In this document: in pieces, positions 9,094-17,814 of the stretch
Layout: every line of letters begins with the position of its first letter
Numbering within the stretch: position 1 is the stretch's first letter
Origin: Oryzisolibacter propanilivorax
GTDB lineage: Bacteria > Pseudomonadota > Gammaproteobacteria > Burkholderiales > Burkholderiaceae_C
Reading direction: 5' to 3'
NCBI RefSeq assembly: GCF_900103645.1
Contig: NZ_FNHP01000003.1
Location: 248,001-312,000 of the forward strand
DNA: 64,000 bases
Translations under genes and position numbers: made by a program
Notes under the pieces: model-generated
The model's input: only the letters and a program-made list of their open reading frames with translations
The model's database searches: none
What the model was told of the DNA's origin: nothing

Positions 9094-9733
9094 ACCGACC
9101 CCGCACGACGTGGACATCCACATCGTCGACGACGACGCCGACGTGCGCGACGGCCTGGCCTGGCTGTTCGACTCGCGCGGCTGGCCGGCGCGCACCTGGG
9201 CCGGCGGAGAGGAGCTGCTGGCCGCGGCGCGCCAGCGCGCGCCCGACTGGGGCCTGGCGGTGGTGCTGCTGGACGTGCGCATGCAGCCGCTATCCGGGCC
9301 GGTCACATTCGAGCAGCTGAAAGCTCTGGGCTGCCCCTGGCCAGTGCTGTTCCTGACCGGCCACGGCGATGTCGGCACGGCGGTGGAGGCGGTGAAGAAC
9401 GGCGCCTGGGACTTCCTGGAAAAGCCCTTCCAGGACAACGTGCTGGTGGACCGGGTCGAGCAGGCCATCGCCGCCACGCGCCAACAAACCGACGCCGAGC
9501 GTGAGGCGCAGCGCCTGCGCCAGGCGCTGGCTTCCTTAAGCCCACGCGAGCACGAGGTGCTGGGCGAGCTGCTGCGCGGGCACTACAACAAGAACATCGC
9601 CGAGCACTTGGGCATCACCGCGCGCACGGTGGAATTCCACCGCGCCAACATCTTCGAGAAGATGGGTGTGGAGTCGGCCATCGAACTGGCGCACAAGCTC
9701 GGTCAACTGGGCCACGGCGCCGAGCGCCGCTGA
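9086..9733 (+). CDS. Response regulator, FixJ/NarL type (DctR-like)
   Basis: A 215-aa transcription factor activated by the preceding kinase; the genes overlap by 8 bases. Receiver domain: acidic pocket VDDDADV, phospho-acceptor Asp63 in LLDVRMQPLSG, Lys113 in DFLEKPFQD. LuxR-type DNA-binding domain: LSPREHEVLGELLRGHYNKN, then ITARTVEFHRANIFEKMGV. A FixJ-type regulator paired with a DctS-like kinase is the known arrangement for TRAP dicarboxylate uptake, as in Rhodobacter DctSR. It probably binds the CTGTGG-N4-CCACAG sites at 993 and 5947, which is inference. Confidence 0.9.
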   Translation: MTEPTPHDVDIHIVDDDADVRDGLAWLFDSRGWPARTWAGGEELLAAARQRAPDWGLAVVLLDVRMQPLSGPVTFEQLKALGCPWPVLFLTGHGDVGTAVEAVKNGAWDFLEKPFQDNVLVDRVEQAIAATRQQTDAEREAQRLRQALASLSPREHEVLGELLRGHYNKNIAEHLGITARTVEFHRANIFEKMGVESAIELAHKLGQLGHGAERR

Positions 9734-9837
9734 CGACCCCCTCGCCTGCGGGACAGCCCCGGGTTGTGCCGGCCCCGGCGGCTGGGCATCATGGCCCGCG
9801 CGCCGGCTCGCGGCGCGCCTCCAAAGGTCTGTCGCGC

Positions 9838-11469
9838 ATGGTCGCTTCCCCGCCTCCCGTTGTCTCGGACGTACTGGTCGTCGGCGCCGGCCTGGCCGGC
9901 ATCGTCACCGCGCTGCAGTGCCTGCGCGCCGGGCTGCGCGTGACCCTGGCCGAGCGCGACACGCCCGAGCGCCTGGGCGGCTTGGCGCTGTGGGCCTTCG
10001 GCGGCATGGCGCTGGTGGGCACGCCGCAGCAGGCGCGCATGAAGATCCCCGACACGCCCGAGCGCGCGCTGGCCGACTGGGTGCGCTTCGGCGAGCTGGA
10101 CGCGCACGACCACCTGGCGCTGGACTGGGCGCGGCACTACGTCGAGCAGTCGCGCCCGCGCGTGCACGACTGGCTGCGCGCGCATGGCCTGTCGTTCCTG
10201 CCGGCGGTGAACTGGGTCGAGCGCGGGCGCTTCGGCGAGGGCAACCGCCTGCCGCGCTACCACGTGCTGTGGGGCACCGGCCGCGCGCTGGCGCTGCGCA
10301 TGGCGGCCGCGCTGCGCGAGGCCGGCGCGGACGGCCGGCTGGCGCTGCTGCACGGCCAGCGTGTCACGCACCTGGAGCACGCTGCCGGTCAGCTGTGCGG
10401 CGCCGTGGCCACCGACGAGGTGAGTGGCGCCGAACAATTGCTGCGCGCGCCGGTGGTGGTGCTGGCCACCGGCGGGCTGAACGGCAGCGCAGCGCAGGTG
10501 CGCGCGCACTGGCCGGCCGGGCGGCCACGACCCGCCACCTGGCTGAACGGCGCGCACCCGTTCGCCGACGGCGCGCTGCACCAAGCGGCCGCGGCGCTGG
10601 GCGCGCAGCTGCGCAACACCGGCGAGATGTGGAACTACGCCGCCGGCTTTCCGCACCCGCAACCGCACTTCAAGGGCCACGGCCTGTCGGCCATTCCCGC
10701 CAAGTCGGCGCTGTGGCTGAACCACCGGGGCGAGCGCATCGGCCCGGAGCCGCTGGTCACCGGCTTCGACACCCACTGGCTGTGCCGGCGCGTGGCCGAA
10801 CAGGAGCGCCCCTGGACCTGGCACCTGATGAACTGGCGCAGCGCCGCGCGCGAGTTCGCCATCTCCGGCGCCGAGCACAACCCGCGCATCCGCGACCACC
10901 AGAGGCTGCGCTTCGTGCGCGACACGCTGCTGGGCAGCCCGCGCCTGCTGCGCCAGCTGCAGCAGGACAGCCGCCACTTCTTGGTGGAGGAAACGCTGGC
11001 CGGCCTGGCCGGGCGCATGAACGCGCTGACCGGCACCGAGGACGTGCGCCCCGAGGTGCTGCAGGCCACGGCCGATGCGTTCGACGCCAACTTCGACGCG
11101 CGCGGCTCGCTGCGGCTGCACGACGACGACCAGATCCGGCGCATCCTGCACGCGCGCCAGTGGGCCCCGGACCGGCTGCGCACCTGCGCGCCGGCGCCGC
11201 TGCAGCAGCGCGGCGCCGGGCCGTTCATCGCCGTGCAGATGCAGCTGATCACGCGCAAGAGCCTGGGCGGGCTGGCCACCGACCTGCACAGCCGGGTGCT
11301 GGATGGCGCTGGCCAGCCGCTGGCCGGCCTGTACGCGGTGGGCGAGGCGGCGGGCTTCGGCGGCGGCGGCGCCTGCGGACGGCGCTCGCTGGAGGGCACC
11401 TTCCTGCCCGGCTGCATCCTGACGGCGCGCGCCGCGGCCGATGCCATCGCCGGGCGCGCCGTGGCATGA
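9838..11469 (+). CDS. FAD-binding dehydrogenase (COG3573-type predicted oxidoreductase)
   Basis: Flavoprotein of about 543 aa. The N-terminal dinucleotide fold VSDVLVVGAGLAGIVTALQC and the matching C-terminal FAD segment GLYAVGEAAGFGGGGACGRR followed by SLEGTFLPGCILTARAA define the fumarate-reductase/3-ketosteroid-dehydrogenase superfamily. Its length and motifs fit the uncharacterised COG3573 branch. Substrate unknown. The ATG at 9838 places the fold at residue 10; an earlier in-frame ATG at 9766 adds a low-complexity Arg/Ala tail and is rejected. Lies between the dct regulators and a TPP enzyme on the same strand, which may make all three part of one organic-acid catabolic unit. Confidence 0.8.
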   Translation: MVASPPPVVSDVLVVGAGLAGIVTALQCLRAGLRVTLAERDTPERLGGLALWAFGGMALVGTPQQARMKIPDTPERALADWVRFGELDAHDHLALDWARHYVEQSRPRVHDWLRAHGLSFLPAVNWVERGRFGEGNRLPRYHVLWGTGRALALRMAAALREAGADGRLALLHGQRVTHLEHAAGQLCGAVATDEVSGAEQLLRAPVVVLATGGLNGSAAQVRAHWPAGRPRPATWLNGAHPFADGALHQAAAALGAQLRNTGEMWNYAAGFPHPQPHFKGHGLSAIPAKSALWLNHRGERIGPEPLVTGFDTHWLCRRVAEQERPWTWHLMNWRSAAREFAISGAEHNPRIRDHQRLRFVRDTLLGSPRLLRQLQQDSRHFLVEETLAGLAGRMNALTGTEDVRPEVLQATADAFDANFDARGSLRLHDDDQIRRILHARQWAPDRLRTCAPAPLQQRGAGPFIAVQMQLITRKSLGGLATDLHSRVLDGAGQPLAGLYAVGEAAGFGGGGACGRRSLEGTFLPGCILTARAAADAIAGRAVA

Positions 11470-11503
11470 CAGGTGCGTTGCGGCGCCCGAAGGGTCGATT
11501 CAT

Positions 11504-11558
11504 GAAGAAATCGGCCTCCAGCCCATATGAATCAATGGCCTCCAGCTATACAAAAGAG
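11504..11558. repeat. Dispersed intergenic repeat, degenerate copy (family A)
   Basis: Two copies of the core GGCCTCCAGC (the second preceded by AAT) followed by CTATA, between the FAD dehydrogenase and TPP-enzyme genes. Same family as copies near 14118, 19940, 25580, 35608, 50428 and 57217. Confidence 0.6.
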
Positions 11559-11593
11559 AGCAAACCCATGGTTGTTTCGCAGGACCTCCCGGC

Positions 11594-13255
11594 ATGAACG
11601 GCGCCCAAGCCTTGATCCGCACCCTGGCCGACGCCGGCGTCGCGCTGTGCTTCACCAACCCCGGCACGTCGGAGATGCACTTCGTCGCCGCGCTGGACAC
11701 CGAGCCGCGCCTGCGCGCCGTGCTGACGCTGTTCGAGGGCGTGGCCACGGGCGCCGCCGACGGCTACGCGCGCATGGCCGGCAAGCCCGCCGCGACGCTG
11801 TTGCACCTGGGCTGTGGCTTAGGGAATGGCCTGGCCAACCTGCACAACGCGCGCAAGGGCCGGGTGCCGGTGCTGAACATCGTCGGCGACCACGCCACGC
11901 AGCATGTGCCGCTGGACGCCCAGCTGCAGTCCGATATCGAGACCGTGGCGCGCAACGTCTCGCCCGGCTTCGTGCGCACCAGCGCCAGCACCGCCGCGCT
12001 GTGCCGCGACGCCACCGACGCCCTGGCCGCCTGCATCGGCCCGCCCGGCGGCGTGGCTACGCTGGTCCTGCCGGCCGATGTGTCCTGGGGCCGGGGCGGC
12101 GCGCCACAGGCTTTCGCGCCCCCGGCGCCGCCGGCCGCCGCCGACCCGCAGCGCGTGCAGTCCATCGCCCGGCTGCTTGCCGGCGCCGGCCCGCGCACCG
12201 CCTTCCTGCTGGGGGCGCGCGCGCTGCAGGACGAGGGCGTGCTGCAGGACCTGGCGCGCATCGCCCGCCGCACCGGCGCGCGGCTGCTGGCCGAGGTGTT
12301 CCCGGCGCGGCTGCGGCGCGGCGCGGGCCTGCCGCCGGTGCCGCGCCTGGCCTACCTGGCCGAACTGGCGGCGGTGCAGCTGGCGGGGCTGCAGCACCTG
12401 GTGCTGGTCGACGCCAAGTCGCCGGTGTCGTTCTTCGCCTACCCCGGCAAGCCGGGCGATCTGCTGCCGCGCGGCTGCGCGCTGCACACCCTGGCCGCGC
12501 CGCACGAGGACGTGCCCGCCAGCGTGCGCTGGCTGATGCAGGCCGCCAGCGCCGGCGCCGCCGAGCCGCTGCTGCAGCCGGCGCGCCGCCCGCCGCGCCC
12601 GCACGGCCCGTTCACCGCCGACCGCGCCTGCCAGGCCATCGGCCACCTGCTGCCCGAAAGTGCCATCGTGGTCGACGAGGCCCAGACCTCGGGCATCCGC
12701 CTGCCCAGCATGACCGCCGGCTGCCCGCCGCACGACGTGCTGACCCTCACCGGCGGCGCCATCGGCCAGGCCCTGCCCTGCGCCGTCGGCGCGGCCATCG
12801 CCTGCCCGCAGCGCAAGGTACTGGCGCTGACCGGCGACGGCTCGGCCATGTACACCCTGCAGGCGCTGTGGACCATGGCGCGCGAGCGCCTGGACGTGGT
12901 CTGCGTGGTGTTCAACAACGGCGCCTACGCCATCCTGAACCTGGAGCTGCAGCGCGTGGGCGCCACGGGCAGCGGCGCCAAGGCGCGCGCGCAGCTGGAC
13001 ATCGGCAACCCAGCACTCGACTTCGTGCGCCTGGCCGAGGGCATGGGCGTGCCGGCGCGGCGCGCGCTGACCACCGAGGACTTCACCCAGGCGCTGGAGC
13101 ACGCGCTGGCCACGCCCGGCCCGCACCTGATCGACGCGGTGCTGCCGCCGGCCCTGACCGGCCTGCGCCTGCGCGCGCTGCCGCGCCTGCTCGACATGCT
13201 GGCGCACCTGCCGCGCCCGCTGGCGCGCGCCGTCAAGCGCGGCATCGCCCCCTGA
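11594..13255 (+). CDS. Thiamine-pyrophosphate enzyme, acetolactate synthase large-subunit-like
   Basis: TPP-dependent enzyme of 553 aa, with N-terminal pyrimidine-binding, central and C-terminal pyrophosphate-binding domains. The start MNGAQALIRTLADAGVALCF and NPGTSEMHFVAAL are typical. Glu48 in LFEGVATGAADGYARMAGK is the cofactor-activating glutamate. The Mg/TPP motif is LTGDGSAMYTLQALW ... VFNNGAYAIL. It belongs to the annotated acetolactate-synthase-like group that also resembles benzoylformate decarboxylase; no small regulatory subunit is nearby, so classic IlvB function is unlikely. The exact 2-oxo-acid substrate is unknown. Follows the FAD dehydrogenase by 124 bases containing a repeat. 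Confidence 0.82.
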   Translation: MNGAQALIRTLADAGVALCFTNPGTSEMHFVAALDTEPRLRAVLTLFEGVATGAADGYARMAGKPAATLLHLGCGLGNGLANLHNARKGRVPVLNIVGDHATQHVPLDAQLQSDIETVARNVSPGFVRTSASTAALCRDATDALAACIGPPGGVATLVLPADVSWGRGGAPQAFAPPAPPAAADPQRVQSIARLLAGAGPRTAFLLGARALQDEGVLQDLARIARRTGARLLAEVFPARLRRGAGLPPVPRLAYLAELAAVQLAGLQHLVLVDAKSPVSFFAYPGKPGDLLPRGCALHTLAAPHEDVPASVRWLMQAASAGAAEPLLQPARRPPRPHGPFTADRACQAIGHLLPESAIVVDEAQTSGIRLPSMTAGCPPHDVLTLTGGAIGQALPCAVGAAIACPQRKVLALTGDGSAMYTLQALWTMARERLDVVCVVFNNGAYAILNLELQRVGATGSGAKARAQLDIGNPALDFVRLAEGMGVPARRALTTEDFTQALEHALATPGPHLIDAVLPPALTGLRLRALPRLLDMLAHLPRPLARAVKRGIAP

Positions 13256-13266
13256 CGCGGCGCCCG

Positions 13267-13761
13267 TCAGGGCCCTTCGTGCAACCGCTCGCTGCTGCCG
13301 CTGCGCAGCACGCGCCCGGCGGCGTCGAAGACCACGGTGAAGACCATCTCGCGGCCGGCGTCCTCGCTCCAGTACCAGTCCCACTCGCCCTGCTGCTTGA
13401 GCGCGTAGAACGCGCGCTTGGCCGGGCGGCCCAGCAGGCGGCGCACCTGGTCCTGGCGCATGCCCGGCTGCACCTTGGCGAAGTGATGCGGCGCCAGCAC
13501 CTGCTGCAGCGCGCTCATGCGCCCGTCCGGGCCGATGGTGATCATGTAGTTTCGCCGCCCGGCCGGCTGGCGGTCGTACTCCAGCGTGCGCGAGCCGCCG
13601 CCGTCGTCCCAGATGCGGTCGGGCTCGCCGAAGCGCTCGCGCACCTGCACCTCGGTGGAGACGCCTTCTTCCAGTTCGCGGATGCGCTGCTCGTCGCAGC
13701 CGACCAGCGCCAGCAGCGCCAGCGCCGCTCCGCCGGCGCGTCGAATCCAGTGGGCTGCCAT
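13267..13761 (-). CDS. BamE/SmpA-OmlA-like outer-membrane lipoprotein
   Basis: A 164-aa lipoprotein: the signal ALALLALVGC puts the lipidated cysteine at residue 22. Two SmpA/OmlA-like repeats follow: ISTEVQ-type STEVQVRERFGEPDRIWDD and then VQPGMRQDQVRRLLGRPAKR. BamE proteins help assemble outer-membrane beta-barrels, but this one is longer than BamE (about 110 aa) and has the fold twice. It is therefore a paralogue rather than the core subunit. The upstream frame extends without a start before ATG at 13761. Convergent with the TPP enzyme. Confidence 0.75.
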   Translation of the reverse strand: MAAHWIRRAGGAALALLALVGCDEQRIRELEEGVSTEVQVRERFGEPDRIWDDGGGSRTLEYDRQPAGRRNYMITIGPDGRMSALQQVLAPHHFAKVQPGMRQDQVRRLLGRPAKRAFYALKQQGEWDWYWSEDAGREMVFTVVFDAAGRVLRSGSSERLHEGP

Positions 13762-13879
13762 GGTGGGTTGTCCTCCAGCTTGTGGTGGCGGGCGCCGGCG
13801 CGCCGGGGCGCGCTGGCTAGAATGCCCGGTTGCCGGAAAACGCCGGCGTGAATGCCCTTCGATTCTCCTTCGATCCGCC

Positions 13880-14083
13880 ATGTCCATTTTCCGCCGCCCC
13901 GACTACCAGTCCGACACCACGCAGTTCATCAACCAGCTCAAGGCTCAGCGCCCCGAGCTCGATGCGCAGCAGCAGGTAGGCCGCTCGCTGCTGTGGGACA
14001 AGCGAGTGGACCGCGAGCTGTGGGACGAGTACAAGGCCGCGCGCGTGGCGCAGCAGCCCTACGTTTACCAGAACCGCGGCTGA
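13880..14083 (+). CDS. DUF3460 family protein
   Basis: A 67-aa soluble protein, MSIFRRPDYQSDTTQFINQL through LWDKRVDRELWDEYKAAR and QQPYVYQNRG. I recognise it as the small conserved betaproteobacterial family DUF3460, which usually sits next to scpA and pantothenate genes. Function unknown. The ATG chosen gives the standard length; the open frame further upstream has no coding sense. Confidence 0.85.
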   Translation: MSIFRRPDYQSDTTQFINQLKAQRPELDAQQQVGRSLLWDKRVDRELWDEYKAARVAQQPYVYQNRG

Positions 14084-14117
14084 TGCCCGGCCGCCGGCCG
14101 CCTGCGCGGCAGCGGCT

Positions 14118-14187
14118 GAAAATATCAAAGAAAATGGCCCGCAGCCCTTGATCCATTTGGGCCTGCAGCTATTGATTTCATAGCTAT
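14118..14187. repeat. Dispersed intergenic repeat (family A), ends 3 bases before scpA
   Basis: Core words AAAATGGCCCGCAGCCCTTG, GGGCCTGCAGCTATTGATTT and CATAGCTAT. GCAGCCC and GGGCCTGC can pair around the A/T-rich middle. The element runs to 3 bases before the GTG start of scpA, so it forms the immediate leader of that gene. Confidence 0.8.
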
Positions 14188-14190
14188 ACC

Positions 14191-15009
14191 GTGGCCGAGA
14201 CCGCCGACGCCCTGCCCGAGGTGGTGGACCAGGTGGCGCTGGCACGCCTGTACGGCGAGCCGCTGTTCGCGCTGCCCCAGGACCTGTACATCCCGCCGGA
14301 CGCGCTGGAGGTGTTCCTGGAGGCCTTCGAGGGCCCGCTGGACCTGCTGCTGTACCTGATCCGCAAGCAGAACTTCAACATCCTCGACATCCCGATGGTG
14401 GATGTCACGCGTCAGTACCTGGGCTACGTGGACGAGATTCGCAGCCGCAACCTGGAGCTGGCCGCCGAGTACCTGTTGATGGCGGCCATGCTGATCGAGA
14501 TCAAGTCGCGCATGCTGCTGCCCGCCCGCAAGCAGGAAGGCGCGGCCGAGCCCGAGGACCCGCGCGCCGAGCTGGTGCGCCGGCTGCTGGAGTACGAGCG
14601 CATCAAGCAGGGCGCGCAGCAGCTGAACGCCCTGCCGCAGTTCGGCCGCGACGTGCTGCGCGCGCAGGTGCACATCGAGCAGAGCCTGCAGGTGCGCTTT
14701 CCCGACGTGCAGGTGGAAGAGCTGCAGCAGGCCTGGGCCGACATCCTGCGCCGCGCCCGGCTGGTGCAGCACCACCGCATCACGCGCGAGGAGCTGTCGG
14801 TGCGCGAATACATGAGCCACGTGCTCAAGACCCTGCAGGGCCGGCGCTTCGTGCCGTTCGAGGACCTGTTCGAGCCAGCCAGGGGCTCCACCGTGCTGGT
14901 GGTGACCTTCATCGCCCTGCTGGAGCTGGCCAAGGAAACCCTGGTGCAGATCACCCAGGCCGAGGCCTTCGCGCCGATCTACGTGCGCCTGGCGTACACG
15001 CCGGTGTAG
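14191..15009 (+). CDS. scpA: Segregation and condensation protein A (kleisin)
   Basis: Kleisin subunit (272 aa) of the SMC-ScpAB chromosome-condensing complex. The conserved N-terminal block is clear: LEAFEGPLDLLLYLIRKQNF, NILDIPMVDVTRQYLGYVDE and LAAEYLLMAAMLIEIKSRML. The C-terminal winged-helix region ends LVQITQAEAFAPIYVRLAYT. The start is GTG (14191); the next ATG is inside the conserved core, so GTG is required. No Shine-Dalgarno sequence is possible because a dispersed repeat ends 3 bases upstream. Confidence 0.93.
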   Translation: MAETADALPEVVDQVALARLYGEPLFALPQDLYIPPDALEVFLEAFEGPLDLLLYLIRKQNFNILDIPMVDVTRQYLGYVDEIRSRNLELAAEYLLMAAMLIEIKSRMLLPARKQEGAAEPEDPRAELVRRLLEYERIKQGAQQLNALPQFGRDVLRAQVHIEQSLQVRFPDVQVEELQQAWADILRRARLVQHHRITREELSVREYMSHVLKTLQGRRFVPFEDLFEPARGSTVLVVTFIALLELAKETLVQITQAEAFAPIYVRLAYTPV

Positions 15010-15048
15010 CCGCGCGCCCCTTTTTCTTCCACCCCCACTCCTGCTCCC

Positions 15049-16638
15049 ATGACGCAGCAGCACCACGATTTCGACGTCCTCATCGTCGGCAGCGGCCTGG
15101 CCGGCCTCACCGCCGCGCTGCAGCTGTCGCGCACGCAGCGCGTGGCGCTGCTGACCAAGCGCGCGTTGGAGGACGGCGCCAGCGCCTGGGCCCAGGGCGG
15201 CATCGCCGCGGTGCTGGCCGAGGGCGACAGCTTCGACGCGCATGTGCACGACACCCTGGTGGCCGGCGCCGGCCTGTGCGACTTGGCGGCCACGCAGGCG
15301 GTGGTGCAGGGAGCACCTGACGCCATTGCCTGGCTGGAGGGCCTGGGCGTGCCGTTCACGCGCGACTCGGACGGCGCCCTGCACCTGACGCGCGAGGGCG
15401 GGCACGGCGCGCGGCGCATCGTGCACGCGCAGGACGCCACCGGCGCGGCGGTGCAGCGCACGCTGATCGCGGCCGTGCGCAGCGCGCCCGCCATCACTGT
15501 GTTCGAGCAGCACACGCTGGTGGACCTGATCACCGCGCGCAAGCTGGGGCTGGACGGCCCGCAGCGCTGCCTGGGCCTGTACGCGCTGGACGGCGCGCGC
15601 GACGAGGTCGACACCTTCCGCGCGCCGCACACCCTCCTGGCCACCGGCGGCGCCGGCAAGGTCTACCTCTACACCACCAACCCCGACACGGCCACCGGCG
15701 ACGGCATCGCCTGCGCCTGGCGCGCCGGCTGCCGCGTGGCCAACCTGGAATTCATCCAGTTCCACCCGACCTGCCTGTACCACCCGCAGGCCAAGTCGTT
15801 TCTGATCACCGAGGCGGTGCGCGGCGAGGGCGGGCGGCTTCTCCTGCCCGACGGCACGCGCTTCATGCCGGCGCACGACGCGCGCGCGGAGCTCGCCCCG
15901 CGCGACGTGGTGGCGCGCGCCATTGACTTCGAGATGAAAAAGCGCGGCCTGGACTGCGTGTACCTGGACATCTCGCACCAGGGCGCGGACTTTGTGTGCG
16001 AACACTTCCCCAACATCGCCGCCCGCTGCCTCGAACTGGGGCTGGACATCACGCGCCAGCCGATCCCCGTGGTGCCGGCGGCGCACTACACCTGCGGCGG
16101 CGTGCTCACCGATCTGGCCGGGCGCACCGACGTGCCAGGCCTGATGGCCGTGGGCGAGACCGCCTGCACAGGCCTGCACGGCGCCAACCGTCTGGCCAGC
16201 AACTCGCTGCTGGAATGCATGGTGCTGGCGCGTGCCGCCGCCGACGCCATCGCGCAGGCCGCGCCCGCGCCCCTGCCCGCCCTGCCCGCCTGGGACGACA
16301 GCCAGGTCACGGACGCCGACGAGTGCGTCGTCATCTCGCACAACTGGGAGGAGCTGCGCCGCTTCATGTGGGACTACGTGGGCATCGTGCGCACCGACAA
16401 GCGGCTGGAGCGTGCGGCGCACCGCATCGCGCTCCTGCAGGGCGAGATCGACGAGTTTTACGCCAATTTTCACGTCTCGCGCGACCTGCTGGAGCTGCGC
16501 AACCTGGTGCAGGTGGCCGAGCTGATCGTCCGAAGCGCCCAGGCGCGGCGCGAAAGCCGCGGCCTGCACTTCAGCCGCGACTGGCCGCTGCTGGCCGCGC
16601 CCGCGGCGCCGACCATCCTGGTGCCGCCGGTGCGCTGA
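15049..16638 (+). CDS. nadB: L-aspartate oxidase
   Basis: Flavoenzyme (529 aa) that oxidises L-aspartate to iminoaspartate, the first step of de novo NAD synthesis. FAD fold FDVLIVGSGLAGLTAALQLS; the ASAWAQGGIAAVL loop; the active-site region NLEFIQFHPTCLYHP; AHYTCGGVLTDLAGRTDVPG; and the C-terminal GETACTGLHGANRLASNSLL all match NadB, and the C-terminal helical domain is present. NadA and NadC are encoded at 57.3-59.3 kb. Start ATG at 15049. Confidence 0.95.
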   Translation: MTQQHHDFDVLIVGSGLAGLTAALQLSRTQRVALLTKRALEDGASAWAQGGIAAVLAEGDSFDAHVHDTLVAGAGLCDLAATQAVVQGAPDAIAWLEGLGVPFTRDSDGALHLTREGGHGARRIVHAQDATGAAVQRTLIAAVRSAPAITVFEQHTLVDLITARKLGLDGPQRCLGLYALDGARDEVDTFRAPHTLLATGGAGKVYLYTTNPDTATGDGIACAWRAGCRVANLEFIQFHPTCLYHPQAKSFLITEAVRGEGGRLLLPDGTRFMPAHDARAELAPRDVVARAIDFEMKKRGLDCVYLDISHQGADFVCEHFPNIAARCLELGLDITRQPIPVVPAAHYTCGGVLTDLAGRTDVPGLMAVGETACTGLHGANRLASNSLLECMVLARAAADAIAQAAPAPLPALPAWDDSQVTDADECVVISHNWEELRRFMWDYVGIVRTDKRLERAAHRIALLQGEIDEFYANFHVSRDLLELRNLVQVAELIVRSAQARRESRGLHFSRDWPLLAAPAAPTILVPPVR

Positions 16639-16692
16639 CAGCGCCGCCGCCGCACACCGCCCGACTTTTCATTTCCAAGGAGACCCATCCCC

Positions 16693-17073
16693 ATGTTCCG
16701 CACCCTGCTGAAATCCAAGCTGCACCGCGTGCGCACGACCCACTGCGAGCTGCACTACGAGGGCTCGTGCGCCATCGACGAGGACCTGCTGGACGCTGCC
16801 GGCATCGTCGAGAACGAGCAGGTGCACATCTGGAACGTGGACAACGGCGAGCGCTTTATCACCTACGCCATCCGCGGCCAGCGCGGCAGCGGCATGATCT
16901 CGGTGAACGGCTCGGCCGCGCGCCGCGCCTGCGTGGGCGACCTGCTCATCATCGCCGCCTTCGCGCAGGTGCACGAAAAGGACGTGCCCACGCACCAGCC
17001 GCAGCTGGTGTTCGTGGACGAGCACAACCGCCAGGCCGCGCTGCGCCACCAGGTGCCGACCCAGCCGCTGTAA
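16693..17073 (+). CDS. panD: Aspartate 1-decarboxylase proenzyme
   Basis: Makes beta-alanine for pantothenate and CoA. A 126-aa protein starting [18 protein letters not shown]. The self-cleavage site Gly24-Ser25 ([10 protein letters not shown]), which yields the pyruvoyl cofactor, is intact. [20 protein letters not shown] and [11 protein letters not shown] are conserved. A Shine-Dalgarno AAGGAG lies upstream. panB and panC are 43 kb to the right. Confidence 0.95.
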   Translation: MFRTLLKSKLHRVRTTHCELHYEGSCAIDEDLLDAAGIVENEQVHIWNVDNGERFITYAIRGQRGSGMISVNGSAARRACVGDLLIIAAFAQVHEKDVPTHQPQLVFVDEHNRQAALRHQVPTQPL

Positions 17074-17108
17074 TTTCCCCGTCTTGCTTTTTCTGAAGCT
17101 TTTCCCCC

Positions 17109-17471
17109 ATGCCGCACCTGACCGTCGAGTATTCCGACAACCTGCCCGACTACCCCGAACGCGAGGCCCTGCGCGCCTTGAACGCCGCCGTCTGCGCCAG
17201 CCCCGAGGTGCTGGACGAGGCGGACGTGAAGACCCGCTTCGTGCGCCACGCCAGCTTCGAGATCGGCACCGCGCCGGCGCAGCGTGCCTTCGTGCACGCG
17301 CAGCTGCGGCTGCTGGCCGGGCGCAGCCCCGAGGCCAAGCAGGACCTGGCCGGCCGCATCGCCGAGGTGCTGCGCCAGCACACACCGCGCCCGGCCGGCG
17401 TGCTGGTGCAGCTGAGCGTGGAGATCGTGGACATGGACCGGCCGTCGTACGTCAAGGAGCGGCTGGCCTGA
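17109..17471 (+). CDS. 5-carboxymethyl-2-hydroxymuconate isomerase-like protein (tautomerase fold)
   Basis: A 120-aa protein starting MPHLTVEYSDNLPDY. Pro2, which becomes N-terminal after Met removal, is the catalytic base of the tautomerase superfamily. FVRHASFEIGTAP and VQLSVEIVDMDRPSYVKERL match the CHMI (HpcD/HpaF) family of homoprotocatechuate degradation. No other hpa genes are visible, so the real substrate may differ. Starts 35 bases after panD. Confidence 0.8.
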   Translation: MPHLTVEYSDNLPDYPEREALRALNAAVCASPEVLDEADVKTRFVRHASFEIGTAPAQRAFVHAQLRLLAGRSPEAKQDLAGRIAEVLRQHTPRPAGVLVQLSVEIVDMDRPSYVKERLA

Positions 17472-17540
17472 GGCAGGTGCGAGGGCGCGCGATCAGTGCA
17501 TTGGCGGCCGCCAGCGCACTCTTTTTTCAATAGCAGCTCG

Positions 17541-17575
17541 GCCTTTGTTCGTGAGGACAAAGGTCGGTTTTGGCT
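17541..17575 (+). terminator. Hairpin terminator-like sequence after the CHMI gene
   Basis: CCTTTGT (17542-17548) pairs with ACAAAGG (17557-17563) across an 8-base loop and is followed by a T-rich tract (TTTTGGCTCTTT). Located 70 bases after the stop codon. Confidence 0.5.
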
Positions 17576-17620
17576 CTTTCATTTCCGCGTGGGTCAGCAC
17601 TTCTGACCAGTCGCTTCTTC

Positions 17621-17740
17621 GCTCCCCCTCCCCCAAGGCGGGAGAGGGCTGGGGTGAGAGTGGAAGGGCTGGAACAGGCGCCGCGCCCGAACCACAGCTC
17701 CTCACCCCGGCCCTCTCCCCCTTGAAGGGGGCGAGGGAGT
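17621..17740. repeat. Pair of inverted REP-like units
   Basis: Unit 1 (17621-17660) contains GGCGGGAGAGGGCTGGGGTG; unit 2 (17701-17740) contains CTCACCCCGGCCCTCTCCCC, its near reverse complement, and each can fold on itself. This is the common proteobacterial CCCTCTCCC-type extragenic palindrome arranged as a head-to-head pair in the gap between convergent genes. The rest of the 343-base gap shows only the terminator at 17541. Confidence 0.75.
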
Positions 17741-17814
17741 CAAAGCCGCGTCACGCGTTGGCGCGCGATGCCAGGGGCGCGGGGCTCACTTTCCCGCAAC
17801 ACAGGCCGTCATCC

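Noticed and set aside
7021-9477. Long antisense frame across the kinase and regulator genes
   Set aside because: Same reason: opposite two well-defined genes, with low-complexity translation and no motif.
14125-16569. Very long open frame (over 800 codons) antisense to scpA and nadB
   Set aside because: It is a by-product of high GC and codon bias opposite two clear genes; composition (His/Arg/Gln-rich, no domains) has no coding sense.
17493-17705. 70-codon minus-strand frame after the CHMI gene
   Set aside because: Half of it is REP-like repeat sequence and the rest spans a terminator hairpin; no start signal.
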